DNA of 64,000 nt, taken from assembly GCA_964432875.1 (NCBI GenBank), contig CAYSPJ010000009.1, positions 7,978-71,977 of the forward strand, read 5' to 3'. The notes below the pieces were generated by a model. The model was given only the letters and a program-made list of their open reading frames with translations, made no database searches and was not told where the DNA came from. Position 1 is the stretch's first letter. Every line of letters begins with the position of its first letter. Of this stretch, positions 17,639-26,339 are shown piece by piece. Position numbers and translations under genes: made by a program. The stretch is from JACJYE01 sp964432875 (GTDB lineage Bacteria > Bacteroidota > Bacteroidia > Chitinophagales > Saprospiraceae).

Positions 17639-17668
17639 CAAATTTACCCTTTTGTCTTGATAATCAAA
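17639..17668 (-). promoter_or_regulatory. atpD promoter
   Basis: On the minus strand TTTG (17665-17668), an 18-nt spacer and TAAATTTG (17639-17646) make a near-consensus Bacteroidota -33/-7 promoter, giving a leader of about 45 nt to the atpD start. Confidence 0.7.
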
Positions 17669-17675
17669 AGACAAA
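17650..17675. promoter_or_regulatory. Inverted repeat over the atpD promoter -33 region
   Basis: TTTGTCTTGAT and ATCAAAAGACAAA face each other around a central A, an imperfect palindrome (two extra bases in one arm) covering the -33 element. It could be an operator; no binding protein is evident. Confidence 0.4.
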
Positions 17676-17940
17676 TCGGCACTGATTCTCGAAAAAAAAC
17701 GCCAGCCGCAGGCCACTGCCCGCCCTTTTCAAAACCAGCGAAATGGCGGGGGCGGCACCTGCCCAAATATGTATCCAGGCAGCAGCGTGGCACCCAATAC
17801 TTATTCGGGGGCGATGAAAATACCCGGATTATTCTTTACTGTGGATTGAATGACATTTTTATAGCTTGTGCAGTGCCGCACTGGCCATATTTTATAACCT
17901 CTGTTTTGCCTGGCTGCGCCTAATGTCGTACTTTTAGCCG

Positions 17941-18939
17941 ATGATTAGTATCCTCATGCCTGTATACAACAGCCAAGCTCACCTGTCTGCTTGCCTGGAT
18001 TCTATCCTGGCACAGACCGAAACAGATTGGGAGCTATTGGTAGTGGATGATTACTCGACGGATGATAGCCCGGCTATCCTGCAACGCTATGCCCGCCAGG
18101 ATAGCCGTATCAGAGCCTTGGCTAATACTGGGGCCAAGGGCATACTGCCAGCCTTACGCCAGGCCCTGAAGCACAGCCGGGGCCAGTATATTAGCCGCAT
18201 GGACGCTGACGACCTGATGCCAGCCGAAAAGCTGCGGCTGTTGCGAGAGCTGCTGCAAACGCACGGGCCTGGCTGGGTAGCCACTGGAAAAGTCCGTTAT
18301 TTTTCTGACGAGGACCTGGGCGAGGGCTACCGCCGTTACGAAGTATGGCTGAACCAACTCATGGACAACGGCCGCCATTACGAAGAAATCTACCGCGAGT
18401 GCGTACTGCCCTCCCCTGCCTGGATAGCCCGGCGGGAAGATTTGGAAAAGTGCGGGGCTTTCCAGCCGGATACTTACCCCGAGGACTACGACCTCTGCTT
18501 CCGTTTCTACCAGCATGGCATCAGCATCGCTGCCTGCCCGGAAACCGTCCATTTTTGGCGTGATCATCCCGAGCGCTCATCCCGCACCTCGCTGGTATAT
18601 TCCGATCATACCTTCATGGCGCTTAAGCTACACTATTTCCTGGAGGTCGATCGGCAGCCAGAACGGCCCCTGGTGCTGTGGGGGGCAGGCCGCAAGGGCA
18701 AAGATGCTGCCCGGCGCCTGCAAGAAGCGGGTATCCCTTTCCATTGGGTGTGCGATACACCTTCCAAAATCGGGAAGGAAATCTACGCGACCCGGCTCCA
18801 ATCTTTTGAGTCGATCCCCCTTTTGCCCAATGCGCAAGTGCTGGTACTGGTGGCATCCCCAGCAGCCCAATCAGAAATCAGGGGTCTTTTGGCAAGCTGG
18901 GGTTTGCAGCCAGGCGCAGACTATTTCTTTTTTTGTTAA
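17941..18939 (+). CDS. Family 2 glycosyltransferase with C-terminal Rossmann-like domain
   Basis: A 332-residue protein. Residues 1-230 are a GT-A family 2 glycosyltransferase: ISILMPVYNSQAHLSACLDS, VVDDYSTDDSP, MDADD as the metal-binding motif and a YPEDYDLCFRF acceptor-side loop. Residues about 237-332 form an added domain starting PLVLWGAGRKGKDAARRLQ, a G-x-G-x-x-G nucleotide-binding turn followed by alternating strands and helices, as in Rossmann folds of sugar-nucleotide enzymes. No membrane segments, so a cytoplasmic enzyme adding a sugar to a lipid-linked or secreted glycan. The following DUF5691 gene starts 9 bp after its stop, so they may share a transcript although the functions look unrelated. 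Confidence 0.85.
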   Translation: MISILMPVYNSQAHLSACLDSILAQTETDWELLVVDDYSTDDSPAILQRYARQDSRIRALANTGAKGILPALRQALKHSRGQYISRMDADDLMPAEKLRLLRELLQTHGPGWVATGKVRYFSDEDLGEGYRRYEVWLNQLMDNGRHYEEIYRECVLPSPAWIARREDLEKCGAFQPDTYPEDYDLCFRFYQHGISIAACPETVHFWRDHPERSSRTSLVYSDHTFMALKLHYFLEVDRQPERPLVLWGAGRKGKDAARRLQEAGIPFHWVCDTPSKIGKEIYATRLQSFESIPLLPNAQVLVLVASPAAQSEIRGLLASWGLQPGADYFFFC

Positions 18940-18948
18940 AATTGCGAC

Positions 18949-20463
18949 ATGATTTGGGAAGAACTCTCCAGGATAGCGCTCATCGGCACGGAAAGAGCCA
19001 GGCTCTCGGCGCATACGCTGGCCGCTCTTGCCAGCTTGGGCACCAACGTGGAAGAAGGTGACGCCCGGGCTCTATTGGAAGGAGCGGCCATCTACCACCC
19101 ACTGCGGCAGGCGGGCTTCCCGCTCTTGCGCTACGAAGGCCCAGCCGGGGCTCCGTCGCCTTCGACCGAGGCGGGCAAGCCCTTGAGCATTGCCGCCGCT
19201 CAGCACCTGCGCCTCATCTTGGAGGGGACTTTTCTTCAGGCTCTGCCAGAGTATCTTGCGCTGCGGCGACAACAACAGCAGCACCTCCCGCCAGAGCACC
19301 TTCCGCCCTTATTCCGCCTGGCGCTCAAGCACCCTGCGCTATGGGAGCAATTGAGGCCAACCATCGGCCCTGCTGGCTACTGGCTGCTGCGCCAAAACCC
19401 GGAATGGCAAGCACTATCCGAAAACCCTGACCTGGAAGCTTGGCCGGATGCTTCTGCACTGGAGAGGCAAGCCATGCTGCGCTACCTGCGCCGTACCCAA
19501 CCCGAACAGGCTACTGCGCTGCTGCTGCCGGGCTGGGAGGAGACCAGCCCGGGCGACAAACAAGCGCTGCTGCGCCTCCTGCAAATAGGTCTGGGCCAAT
19601 ACGACGAGCCCTTCCTGGAAGCCTGCCTGGACGATCGCCGCAAGGAGGTACGACTTGCGGCGGCGGCGCTGCTTAGCTGCTTGCCGTCTTCTGCCCTGGC
19701 TCAGCGCTTGTTTGCTCATGCCCAAACGCTACTGGATTTGAAGAGCAAGGGCACACTGCTGTTGCATTACCCCCAGGCGTTGAGCGATAGCCTCAAGCGC
19801 GATGGCATCGGGGCAGGTGGCAAAAACAAATTCCCTGGCAACCAGCCAGCAGCTTGGGCCTTTGAAATCCTGGCCCAAATCCCTCCCAAGCGTTGGGAGG
19901 AGCACTTCGGGCTGCCTACCCTGGAAAGCCTACGCCTGCTGGCCGCCAGCAAGGATAAAGATTTATTGGTCGAAGCGGCTGCTCAGGCGGCACTCCTGCA
20001 TCAAGACCATCGTTGGATAGAGGCAATCCTTCGCTTTTGGTGGCGCACCAACGGCGAGCAGGCCTGGAAAAGCCCCACTGGCAAGCTCCTGATCCGCCAG
20101 CTTCCCGGCCCGGCTTTCAATGAATTGGCCCTGCAGCAACTTCAGCAGCAGCCTGGGCCGATAGAGGAGAAGAGCCTGCTTTTCCTCCTCCTTAGCCAGG
20201 GCATCGCCCCATGGGAAAATAAGCTGGCCCTGCTCTTCCTCAAGGGCTTTCTGGATTGGATGTCTGCCACCCGCTCTTTCCACTGGAACCTCTGGCACTA
20301 TAAACACATCATGGAATCCGCCGCCTACAAAATCAACCCCCAGCTACTGGAGGGCCTGCGCTCCAGCTGGCCAACACGCTCGCCAGTTTGGCCCCATTGG
20401 GAAAAGGAAGTGGAAAAATTCCAGCGGGCCTTAGCTTTCCGGCAGGAGATGCTGGCTGGCTGA
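18949..20463 (+). CDS. DUF5691 family protein
   Basis: A 504-residue helical protein with many Leu, Gln and Ala residues, starting IWEELSRIALIGTERARL, which I recognise as the DUF5691 start. The middle looks HEAT-like (DKQALLRLLQIG, DDRRKEVRLAAAALLSCL). No membrane segment or catalytic motif. DUF5691 genes are typically next to a MoxR-type ATPase together with SWIM zinc-finger, DUF5682 and vWA genes. Here the ATPase follows 68 bp downstream but the other partners are missing from the window. Probably an adaptor of the ATPase; the function is not known. Confidence 0.75.
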   Translation: MIWEELSRIALIGTERARLSAHTLAALASLGTNVEEGDARALLEGAAIYHPLRQAGFPLLRYEGPAGAPSPSTEAGKPLSIAAAQHLRLILEGTFLQALPEYLALRRQQQQHLPPEHLPPLFRLALKHPALWEQLRPTIGPAGYWLLRQNPEWQALSENPDLEAWPDASALERQAMLRYLRRTQPEQATALLLPGWEETSPGDKQALLRLLQIGLGQYDEPFLEACLDDRRKEVRLAAAALLSCLPSSALAQRLFAHAQTLLDLKSKGTLLLHYPQALSDSLKRDGIGAGGKNKFPGNQPAAWAFEILAQIPPKRWEEHFGLPTLESLRLLAASKDKDLLVEAAAQAALLHQDHRWIEAILRFWWRTNGEQAWKSPTGKLLIRQLPGPAFNELALQQLQQQPGPIEEKSLLFLLLSQGIAPWENKLALLFLKGFLDWMSATRSFHWNLWHYKHIMESAAYKINPQLLEGLRSSWPTRSPVWPHWEKEVEKFQRALAFRQEMLAG

Positions 20464-20531
20464 GCGCAGATTTTCTCATGCGGTGAAATTGAAAAACGAG
20501 CCCTACCTTTACCTTCCAAAAGGACAAACCT

Positions 20532-21620
20532 ATGCCAAGCGCCAATCAAGTACTCCGCCCCCATGCCGAAGAGGTCTATGCCGAAGAGCTGCAAGCCCTG
20601 GCTGATACGGACGAGCACCCTCGGCCGAATAACTGGAAGCTATCGCCCTGGGCGGTAGCTACTTATATCTTGGGGGGCACATTGAAAAACGGCAGGGAAA
20701 TCGAGCCCAAATATTACGGTAGCCGCCGCCTGATCGAGGTAGCGGTGGCCACCTTGGCCACCGATCGGGCGCTGCTGCTGGTGGGCATACCCGGCACGGC
20801 GAAAACCTGGGTATCCGAGCACCTGGCTGCTGCTATTTCAGGCGATTCCACCCTGCTGGTGCAGGGCACGGCAGGCATGAGCGAAGAGACGCTACGCTAC
20901 GGCTGGAACTACGCCCGCCTACTGGCTGAAGGCCCTTCCGAAAACGCGCTAACCCCCAGCCCGGTGATGCAGGCTATGCGCTACGGCAAAATCGCCAGGA
21001 TAGAGGAGCTGACCCGCATCCCTTCCGACATACAGGATGCGCTCATCACCACCCTCTCGGAAAAAACACTGCCAGTACCAGAGCTCGGCATGGAGGTACA
21101 AGCCATTCAAGGCTTCAATATCATCGCTACGGCCAACGACCGCGACCGCGGCATTAACGAATTGTCTAGCGCTTTGCGCCGCCGCTTCAATACCATCGTG
21201 ATGCCGCTACCGGCCAGCCTGGAGGAAGAAGTGGCCATCGTCAGCAAGCGCGTCGCTCAAATCGGGCAGGCCTTGGAGCTGCCGCCCCAGGCAGCGCCTA
21301 TCGAAGACATCCGCAGGCTGGTGACCATTTTCCGGGAATTGCGCAGCGGCCAGACCGAAGACGGCCGCCGCAAGCTGAAACCGCCCAGCAGTACGCTCAG
21401 CCCCGCAGAAGCCATCTCCGTCATCAATAGTGGGCAAGCGCTGGCCGTGCATTTCGGCGACGGGAAAATCAACGCCCGCGATATGGCCGGCAGCCTGCTG
21501 GGCGCTATCGTCAAAGACCCCGTGCAAGATAAAATAGCTTGGGAGGAATATCTCGAAACCGTGGCTCGTGAACGAGAAGGCTGGAAAGACATCTACGAGG
21601 CTAGCCGGGACTTGCTGTAG
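20532..21620 (+). CDS. MoxR-type AAA+ ATPase paired with DUF5691
   Basis: A 362-residue AAA+ ATPase, distinct from the Bat MoxR. Walker A is LLLVGIPGTAKTWVSEHL; the Walker B region reads GKIARIEELTRIPSDIQDAL; sensor 1 is FNIIATANDRDRGINELSSALRRRF, with the arginine finger motif RRRF. It belongs to the MoxR/APE2220-like set that pairs with DUF5691 and usually with vWA and DUF5682 proteins. TACCTTTA at 20504-20511 may be its own promoter. Its stop is 4 bp from a 167-bp inverted-repeat element, beyond which the expected partner genes are absent. Confidence 0.87.
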   Translation: MPSANQVLRPHAEEVYAEELQALADTDEHPRPNNWKLSPWAVATYILGGTLKNGREIEPKYYGSRRLIEVAVATLATDRALLLVGIPGTAKTWVSEHLAAAISGDSTLLVQGTAGMSEETLRYGWNYARLLAEGPSENALTPSPVMQAMRYGKIARIEELTRIPSDIQDALITTLSEKTLPVPELGMEVQAIQGFNIIATANDRDRGINELSSALRRRFNTIVMPLPASLEEEVAIVSKRVAQIGQALELPPQAAPIEDIRRLVTIFRELRSGQTEDGRRKLKPPSSTLSPAEAISVINSGQALAVHFGDGKINARDMAGSLLGAIVKDPVQDKIAWEEYLETVAREREGWKDIYEASRDLL

Positions 21621-21624
21621 AACC

Positions 21625-21791
21625 CTAGTGCCCCATGAACGAAATTCTTGACAGCCCAAGCCTTGCCCTTTCAGCGCCATGCTGCGTTGCTTATCGGTCG
21701 CGTAGCTTTGGCTATGCTCCCTCTTCCCGCCTTGCCTGACGGTGAAATGGCGGCGGCTTAACTATCAACAACTTCGTCCATGGGGCACTAG
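21625..21791. mobile_element. MITE-like element with 21-bp terminal inverted repeats
   Basis: The ends (21625-21645 and 21771-21791) are inverted repeats starting CTAGTGCCCCATG, matching at 19 of 21 positions. The 125-bp inside codes for nothing credible and contains GTAGCTTTGGCTATGCT (21702-21718), a near match (15 of 17) to the reverse complement of 35304-35320. No transposase is present, so it would be a non-autonomous element or a long palindromic unit. The outermost CTAG is present at both ends. Confidence 0.7.
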
Positions 21792-21835
21792 CTCTTTTGA
21801 ATTATTGAAACCCGGCCCTATTCGATAATAATCCG

Positions 21836-21843
21836 TACCTTTG
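21836..21843 (+). promoter_or_regulatory. Putative promoter of the radical SAM gene
   Basis: TACCTTTG, an exact TAnnTTTG, 24 bp before the ATG at 21868, directly after the MITE-like element. Confidence 0.6.
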
Positions 21844-21867
21844 CCCTCCAAATCAGGACATTTTCAC

Positions 21868-23166
21868 ATGGCATTACCACAATCTCCCTACGTCCTTTAC
21901 TCCGATGGTGAAGGCAATGTCTTTGAAGACACCTCGCTTTACGCCTTGGGGCGCAGCGGCTACTACGCTACGCCCATCCCAGCGGAAGAGTGGATTGAAC
22001 TGCCGGAAGGCGGCAGCCTGTATGAGCTGCCCAACCGCTTTGCTACCGGCATCGATGTCGAGACTGGCGAGCTGCGCCTGTGCGAAGAGGGCTGGGCCGT
22101 GGCGGCTTTCATCCCCCCTGCCTACACCGGCCTATACCTGGCTTCTTATGTAAACCAGCCGGAAGCTCCTATCCTGCCCCTCTTCTGTTATACCGCAGCG
22201 GGTTGGCTCGATGGGCGGTTTTACGTGCCGGCCGTACGCATCGAACCGGACATCCGGCAGGAGTGTAGCGGTTTTGATCAACAGGCGGTGGAGAGAGGCG
22301 TAGAGGAACTCCGCCAGGCTTATCCCCAAAACCGCATCGTAGAACATCTGGCCAGCAATTGTGCCCTGACTTACCACTGCCCCGCTGCTCGCAACTACTT
22401 TATGGGCCGCTGGGAATGCCCTGTGCCCAGCTCGCCAGCCTGCAACTCCAACTGCCTGGGTTGCATCTCTCTGCAGCCGGAAGAAGAAACCATCGTCTCT
22501 AGCCACGACCGCCTCAACTTCAAGCCTCTGGCAGCAGAAATCGTGGAATACACCGTGCCCCACCTGGAAACGGCCCCTTTCCCCATTATCAGCTTTGGGC
22601 AAGGCTGCGAGGGCGAACCCTTGTTGATGTGGGAAACGATACGCGAGGCGATTGTGCAAATCCGCAAGTTCACCTCCAAAGGCAGCATCAATATCAATAC
22701 TAACGGCAGCAAACCCGATGCCGTGGAGGCACTCTGCCAGGCTGGGTTGAACAGCATCCGCGTGAGTACTAACTCTACTCAGGATTGGCTCTACACAGCT
22801 TATTACCGCCCCAATAACTATGTGTTTGAAGATATCCTGGAAAGCATCCGCATCGTGAACCGCCATGGGGGGTGGACCAGCATCAACTACTTCGTGTTCC
22901 CCGGCTTGACCGATAGCGAAGAGGAGTACCAGGCTCTGCGCAAATTTATCCGCAGCACCGGCCTAAAGATGATCCAGTGGCGCAATTTCAATATTGACCC
23001 CGACTGGTATCTGGAAAGGGTCGGGGTAGAAGACACCGCCGAGGCGATGGGGGTGCGCGAGCTGATGCGCCGCATCCGCGAGGAGTTCCCCGAGCTGAGA
23101 CACGGCTACTTCAACCCGCCCATGGAGCGCATCAAAGGCAATTACGAACTGGATTTTGCCCACTAA
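21868..23166 (+). CDS. Radical SAM protein
   Basis: A 432-residue protein with a radical SAM core in the middle. Three cysteines for the 4Fe-4S cluster are seen in CPVPSSPACNSNCLGC (about residues 186-201); the spacing is longer than classical CxxxCxxC, as in some unusual families. Typical later motifs follow: FPIISFGQGCEGEPLL (GGE-like), INTNGSKPDAV and RVSTNSTQ. An N-terminal domain of about 175 residues of unknown type precedes it. The frame can be read from a TTG at 21841, but the ATG at 21868 lies better relative to the promoter. Substrate unknown. Its end overlaps the next gene by 11 bp, so the two are translationally linked. Confidence 0.82.
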   Translation: MALPQSPYVLYSDGEGNVFEDTSLYALGRSGYYATPIPAEEWIELPEGGSLYELPNRFATGIDVETGELRLCEEGWAVAAFIPPAYTGLYLASYVNQPEAPILPLFCYTAAGWLDGRFYVPAVRIEPDIRQECSGFDQQAVERGVEELRQAYPQNRIVEHLASNCALTYHCPAARNYFMGRWECPVPSSPACNSNCLGCISLQPEEETIVSSHDRLNFKPLAAEIVEYTVPHLETAPFPIISFGQGCEGEPLLMWETIREAIVQIRKFTSKGSININTNGSKPDAVEALCQAGLNSIRVSTNSTQDWLYTAYYRPNNYVFEDILESIRIVNRHGGWTSINYFVFPGLTDSEEEYQALRKFIRSTGLKMIQWRNFNIDPDWYLERVGVEDTAEAMGVRELMRRIREEFPELRHGYFNPPMERIKGNYELDFAH

Positions 23167-23803
23167 ATCCGCTGCCTTGGATATCCCCGTCCTCAGAGAA
23201 ACAACCCATTGGCTGGCAATCGACAAGCCCGCAGGCTTGATCACGGAGCGCAACCCCTGGGAGGCTTCTGCCGAATCCATCGTATTTGAGCACTTGCACC
23301 GCGGCCGCCGCCCGCCCTTCCTGGGCATCGTGCATCGCCTGGACCGGGTGACTTCTGGCGTCTTGCTGATGGCCAAGAAGCCGAGCGCCTTGAAAGCGCT
23401 CAACCGCCAGTTTGCCGAAAGGCGGGTACGGAAAACCTACCTGGCTGTAGTCGAGCAGGCCCCGGCAGAGCAAGAAGGGGAATTAATCCACTGGCTGTTA
23501 AAAAGCCAGCAGGAGAAGCGGGCGCTGGTTTATGAGCAGGAGCAGCCGGGCAGCGTGCGCTGCAGCCTGCGTTATCGCCTGCTGGAAGATAATTTGCTGG
23601 AAGTGCAACCGGCGACCGGCAAGTTCCACCAAATCCGCGCCCAGTTGGCTGCCATCGGCTGCCCCATCATCGGAGACCAAACCTATGGCGCCAGCCAAGC
23701 ATACCTCCCTAATGCCATCATGCTACACGCCTGGAAGTTGGAATTCACAGACCCCCAGAGCGAAGAATCCATCTGCCTGGAAGCACCGCTGCCATGGAGG
23801 TGA
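23156..23803 (+). CDS. RluA family RNA pseudouridine synthase
   Basis: A 215-residue RluA-type pseudouridine synthase: LAIDKPAGLITE near the start, then GIVHRLDRVTSGVLLMAK with the catalytic Asp of HRLD, KTYLAVV, and LLEVQPATGKFHQIRAQLA, all standard family motifs. It isomerises uridine in rRNA or tRNA; no S4 domain is present. The frame has no ATG at its beginning; TTG at 23156, inside the end of the radical SAM gene, is the best start, with 11 bp overlap. Its stop TGA directly abuts the stop of the convergent sugar dehydrogenase gene (TGATCA holds both). Confidence 0.88.
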   Translation: MPTKSAALDIPVLRETTHWLAIDKPAGLITERNPWEASAESIVFEHLHRGRRPPFLGIVHRLDRVTSGVLLMAKKPSALKALNRQFAERRVRKTYLAVVEQAPAEQEGELIHWLLKSQQEKRALVYEQEQPGSVRCSLRYRLLEDNLLEVQPATGKFHQIRAQLAAIGCPIIGDQTYGASQAYLPNAIMLHAWKLEFTDPQSEESICLEAPLPWR

Positions 23804-24943
23804 TCAGCCCTCGTAGTAGATCCGATAAATCGCATCGGCAAAATCATCGGAGACGAGGATGGAGCCATCGGGCAGGAGCTGAATGTCAACCGGGCGGCCC
23901 CAGACTTCGCCTTTTTCCAGCCAGCCCTGAGCAAAAGGCTCGTAGCTAACCGCTTGGTTGCCTTCTAGCTTGACCAACATCAGCCGGTAGCCAATTTTTT
24001 CGCTGCGGTTCCAGGAGCCGTGCTCAGCGATGATGAGGTGGCCGCGGTAATCAACGGGGAATTGCTGCCCAGTATAAAAGCGCAGGCCAAGCGGGGCTAC
24101 ATGGGGCCCGAGCACCTGGGCTGGAGCGGTAAATTCATCGCAAGAACGCATGCTGCCAAACTTGGGGTCGGGCAAATCGCCCTGATGGCAATAGGGATAG
24201 CCGAAGTGCATGCCGTCTTTCGGCGCGTAGTTGAGCTCACAGCCCGGCTCATCGTCGCCCATCATGTCGCGCCCGTTGTCCGTAAACCATAACTCGCCGG
24301 TTTGCGGGTGCCAGGTGAAGCCTACGGTGTTGCGCACCCCATGCTGCACGATTTCCATGCCGGTACCATCCGGGTTGAGGCGGGTGATAGAGGCGTAAAT
24401 CTCATTTTCTGATTCGCAGATATTGCAGGGCGCGCCTACGGGCACGTAGAGCTTGCCATCGGGGCCGAAGGCAATAAACTTCCAGCCGTGATGGGTTTCG
24501 GTGGGGTATTGGTCGTAAACCACGATGGGCTCGGGCGGGTTGGCCAGGTTGGCTTCGATATTCTCGTACTTCAGTATCCGGTTGACTTCCGCCACATACA
24601 GGTCGCCATCGCGGAAAGCTACGCCATTGGGCATCTTCAAACCTTTGGCCAAGGTATAGACCACATCGGCGCTGAAATCGCCGCTGGTATCCCTCAGGGC
24701 ATAGACATTGCCTTCCGAACGGGTGCCGACAAATAGAGTGCCATTAGGCGACAACGCCATCGAGCGGGCATTTTTGATGCCCTCCGCGAAGACTTCGATT
24801 TTGAAGCCTTCCGGCAATTTTATTTTTTCCAACGGCAGATTAGAAGATTTGAATATTTTCACCGGAGGGTTGACTCTGCCGCAGCTAGACAGCGCGGCGA
24901 TGAGGATCAGGGCGAGTAATTTCATGCGCATGATATTTTTCAT
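23804..24943 (-). CDS. PQQ-dependent sugar (sorbosone-type) dehydrogenase, lipoprotein
   Basis: A 379-residue exported beta-propeller of the glucose/sorbosone dehydrogenase family (PF07995-like). It begins with a lipoprotein signal, LLALILIAALSSC, with the lipobox Cys 15 residues after the second internal Met. Family features follow: LPEGFKIEVFAEGIKNARSM, VPVGAPCNICE, HGVRNTVGFTWHPQTGELWFTDNGRDMMGDD and GYPYCHQGD. Such enzymes oxidise sugars with pyrroloquinoline quinone and pass electrons to the respiratory chain. Several ATGs lie near the start (24943, 24931, 24925); the first is taken here, and upstream residues to 24982 would spoil the signal peptide. Confidence 0.85.
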   Translation of the reverse strand: MKNIMRMKLLALILIAALSSCGRVNPPVKIFKSSNLPLEKIKLPEGFKIEVFAEGIKNARSMALSPNGTLFVGTRSEGNVYALRDTSGDFSADVVYTLAKGLKMPNGVAFRDGDLYVAEVNRILKYENIEANLANPPEPIVVYDQYPTETHHGWKFIAFGPDGKLYVPVGAPCNICESENEIYASITRLNPDGTGMEIVQHGVRNTVGFTWHPQTGELWFTDNGRDMMGDDEPGCELNYAPKDGMHFGYPYCHQGDLPDPKFGSMRSCDEFTAPAQVLGPHVAPLGLRFYTGQQFPVDYRGHLIIAEHGSWNRSEKIGYRLMLVKLEGNQAVSYEPFAQGWLEKGEVWGRPVDIQLLPDGSILVSDDFADAIYRIYYEG

Positions 24944-24978
24944 TTGCAAACAATCATCCCATACAAATGGTTGCTCCC

Positions 24979-26319
24979 TCAAGCCACTGGTGCCGCCTTA
25001 TGCCGACGGGTCAGGCGCAGAAAACGCAGCGACAGGAGGATAGCGCTGGCACTCAGGCCCAACACGAAGCCCATCCAGATGCCTGCTACTTCCATGCCCG
25101 CTTTAAACGCCAGCCAATAGCCCGCCGGGATGCCTACCCCCCAGTATGCCAGGGCCACCAGTAAGGTGGGGACCCGCACATCCTGGATGCCGCGCAGCAA
25201 GCCCACGCCTACGGCCTGTACCGAATCGGAAATCTGGAAGACTGCCGCCAGCAGCAACAAAGTGGATGCAAAGGCCAATACAGGGGCTTCATCATTAAAC
25301 AGCAGGGGGAGATGATGCCGCCCCAGGATGAAAAGGATGGCGCAAAACGTGCCGTAAGCCCCCGCCATGATGAGGGTCGTTTTCCCGATGTGGTAAGCGC
25401 TGGTCAAATCCTTCTTCCCGTAGGCGTAGGCCACGCGGATACTGCCTGCCACGCTGATACCCAACGACACCATAAAGGTGATGGAGGCCAACCCCAGCGC
25501 TATCTGATGTGCGGCCTGCTGGATATAGCCCAGCCAGCCGGCCATGATGCCGGAAACTGCAAAAGAGGCCGACTCCATACCATACTGCATGGCCGAAGGT
25601 ATGCCAATACGGATGACATCGCGCAGCCGGCTGGCACGGAATTGCAGCTGCTCCCGCAGGTTTTGCCGATAAGGCGCAAAGCCTTTACCTTTTATAATGA
25701 GCACTGCTATGGCAATCATAATCAGGATGCGCGCAACGAGGGTCCCGATGCCTGCCCCTTCCAGCTCTAAGCGGGGGGCACCCCACTTCCCAAAGATGAA
25801 CATATAATTTAAAACCACATTGATGGGGATTGAGGCTAAGGCGATATACATCGGTGCCCGCGTCTTGCCCAGGCCGTCGGCAAACTGCTTCATGCCGATA
25901 AAGAGCACCATGGGCACCATGCCCCAAGCCATCCAGATGAGGTAGGCTTCCGACAATTCCGCCACGATCAGGTCTTGCCCCATGTGATAGACCAACCCCA
26001 CCCCTAAATGGATGGCGATGGCCATCGCCAAAGCGACAAAGCCGATAATCCACAGCCCGTTGTAGAGGATGCGCAGGGGTTTGTCTTTGTCGCCCTCGCC
26101 CATGGCATTCGCCACCAGAGGCGAGATCGCCATCGTCAGCCCAATGCCCAGGATGAGGGGGATCGAGATGATGTTGTTGACAAACGAAGCCGCCGCCAAT
26201 TGGCTGCTATGGATGGCACCTACCATAGCGCTGTCAATGATGCCCAGCACCATTTGAGTCAGGTTGCCCAAGATAATCGGCCAGCCCAGGCGGAGGGTAT
26301 GTTTTACTTCTTGCAACAT
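24979..26319 (-). CDS. MATE family efflux transporter
   Basis: A 446-residue transporter with about twelve hydrophobic helices in two related halves. LGWPIILGNLTQMVLGIIDSAMVG is the usual MATE start, and helix 7 matches as RIGIPSAMQYGMESASF. MATE pumps export drugs and toxic cationic metabolites using a Na+ or H+ gradient. The frame continues upstream to 26433, but the MLQEVKHTLRLGWP start at 26319 fits the family and has a TAnnTTTG box 20 bp before it. It is divergent from the RRM gene. The sugar dehydrogenase follows 35 bp after its stop and may be co-transcribed. Confidence 0.92.
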   Translation of the reverse strand: MLQEVKHTLRLGWPIILGNLTQMVLGIIDSAMVGAIHSSQLAAASFVNNIISIPLILGIGLTMAISPLVANAMGEGDKDKPLRILYNGLWIIGFVALAMAIAIHLGVGLVYHMGQDLIVAELSEAYLIWMAWGMVPMVLFIGMKQFADGLGKTRAPMYIALASIPINVVLNYMFIFGKWGAPRLELEGAGIGTLVARILIMIAIAVLIIKGKGFAPYRQNLREQLQFRASRLRDVIRIGIPSAMQYGMESASFAVSGIMAGWLGYIQQAAHQIALGLASITFMVSLGISVAGSIRVAYAYGKKDLTSAYHIGKTTLIMAGAYGTFCAILFILGRHHLPLLFNDEAPVLAFASTLLLLAAVFQISDSVQAVGVGLLRGIQDVRVPTLLVALAYWGVGIPAGYWLAFKAGMEVAGIWMGFVLGLSASAILLSLRFLRLTRRHKAAPVA

Positions 26320-26339
26320 GCGGAATGCGGATAAAACGG

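Larger units (their letters stand above)
17589..17940. other. Divergent intergenic region atpD / glycosyltransferase
   Basis: A 352-bp region between divergent starts. The left part holds the atpD promoter and inverted repeat; the right end has TACTTTTA (17929-17936) just 4 bp before the glycosyltransferase ATG, a near match to TAnnTTTG. A 101-codon open frame in the middle has no support as a gene. Confidence 0.5.

Noticed and set aside
16161..17660. A 499-codon open frame on the plus strand opposite atpD
   Set aside because: It is a shadow of the atpD frame; it has no family features, and the minus strand encodes an unmistakable ATP synthase beta subunit.
17618..17923. A 101-codon plus-strand frame between atpD and the glycosyltransferase
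   Set aside because: It begins inside the atpD promoter region, has no recognisable domain and odd composition.
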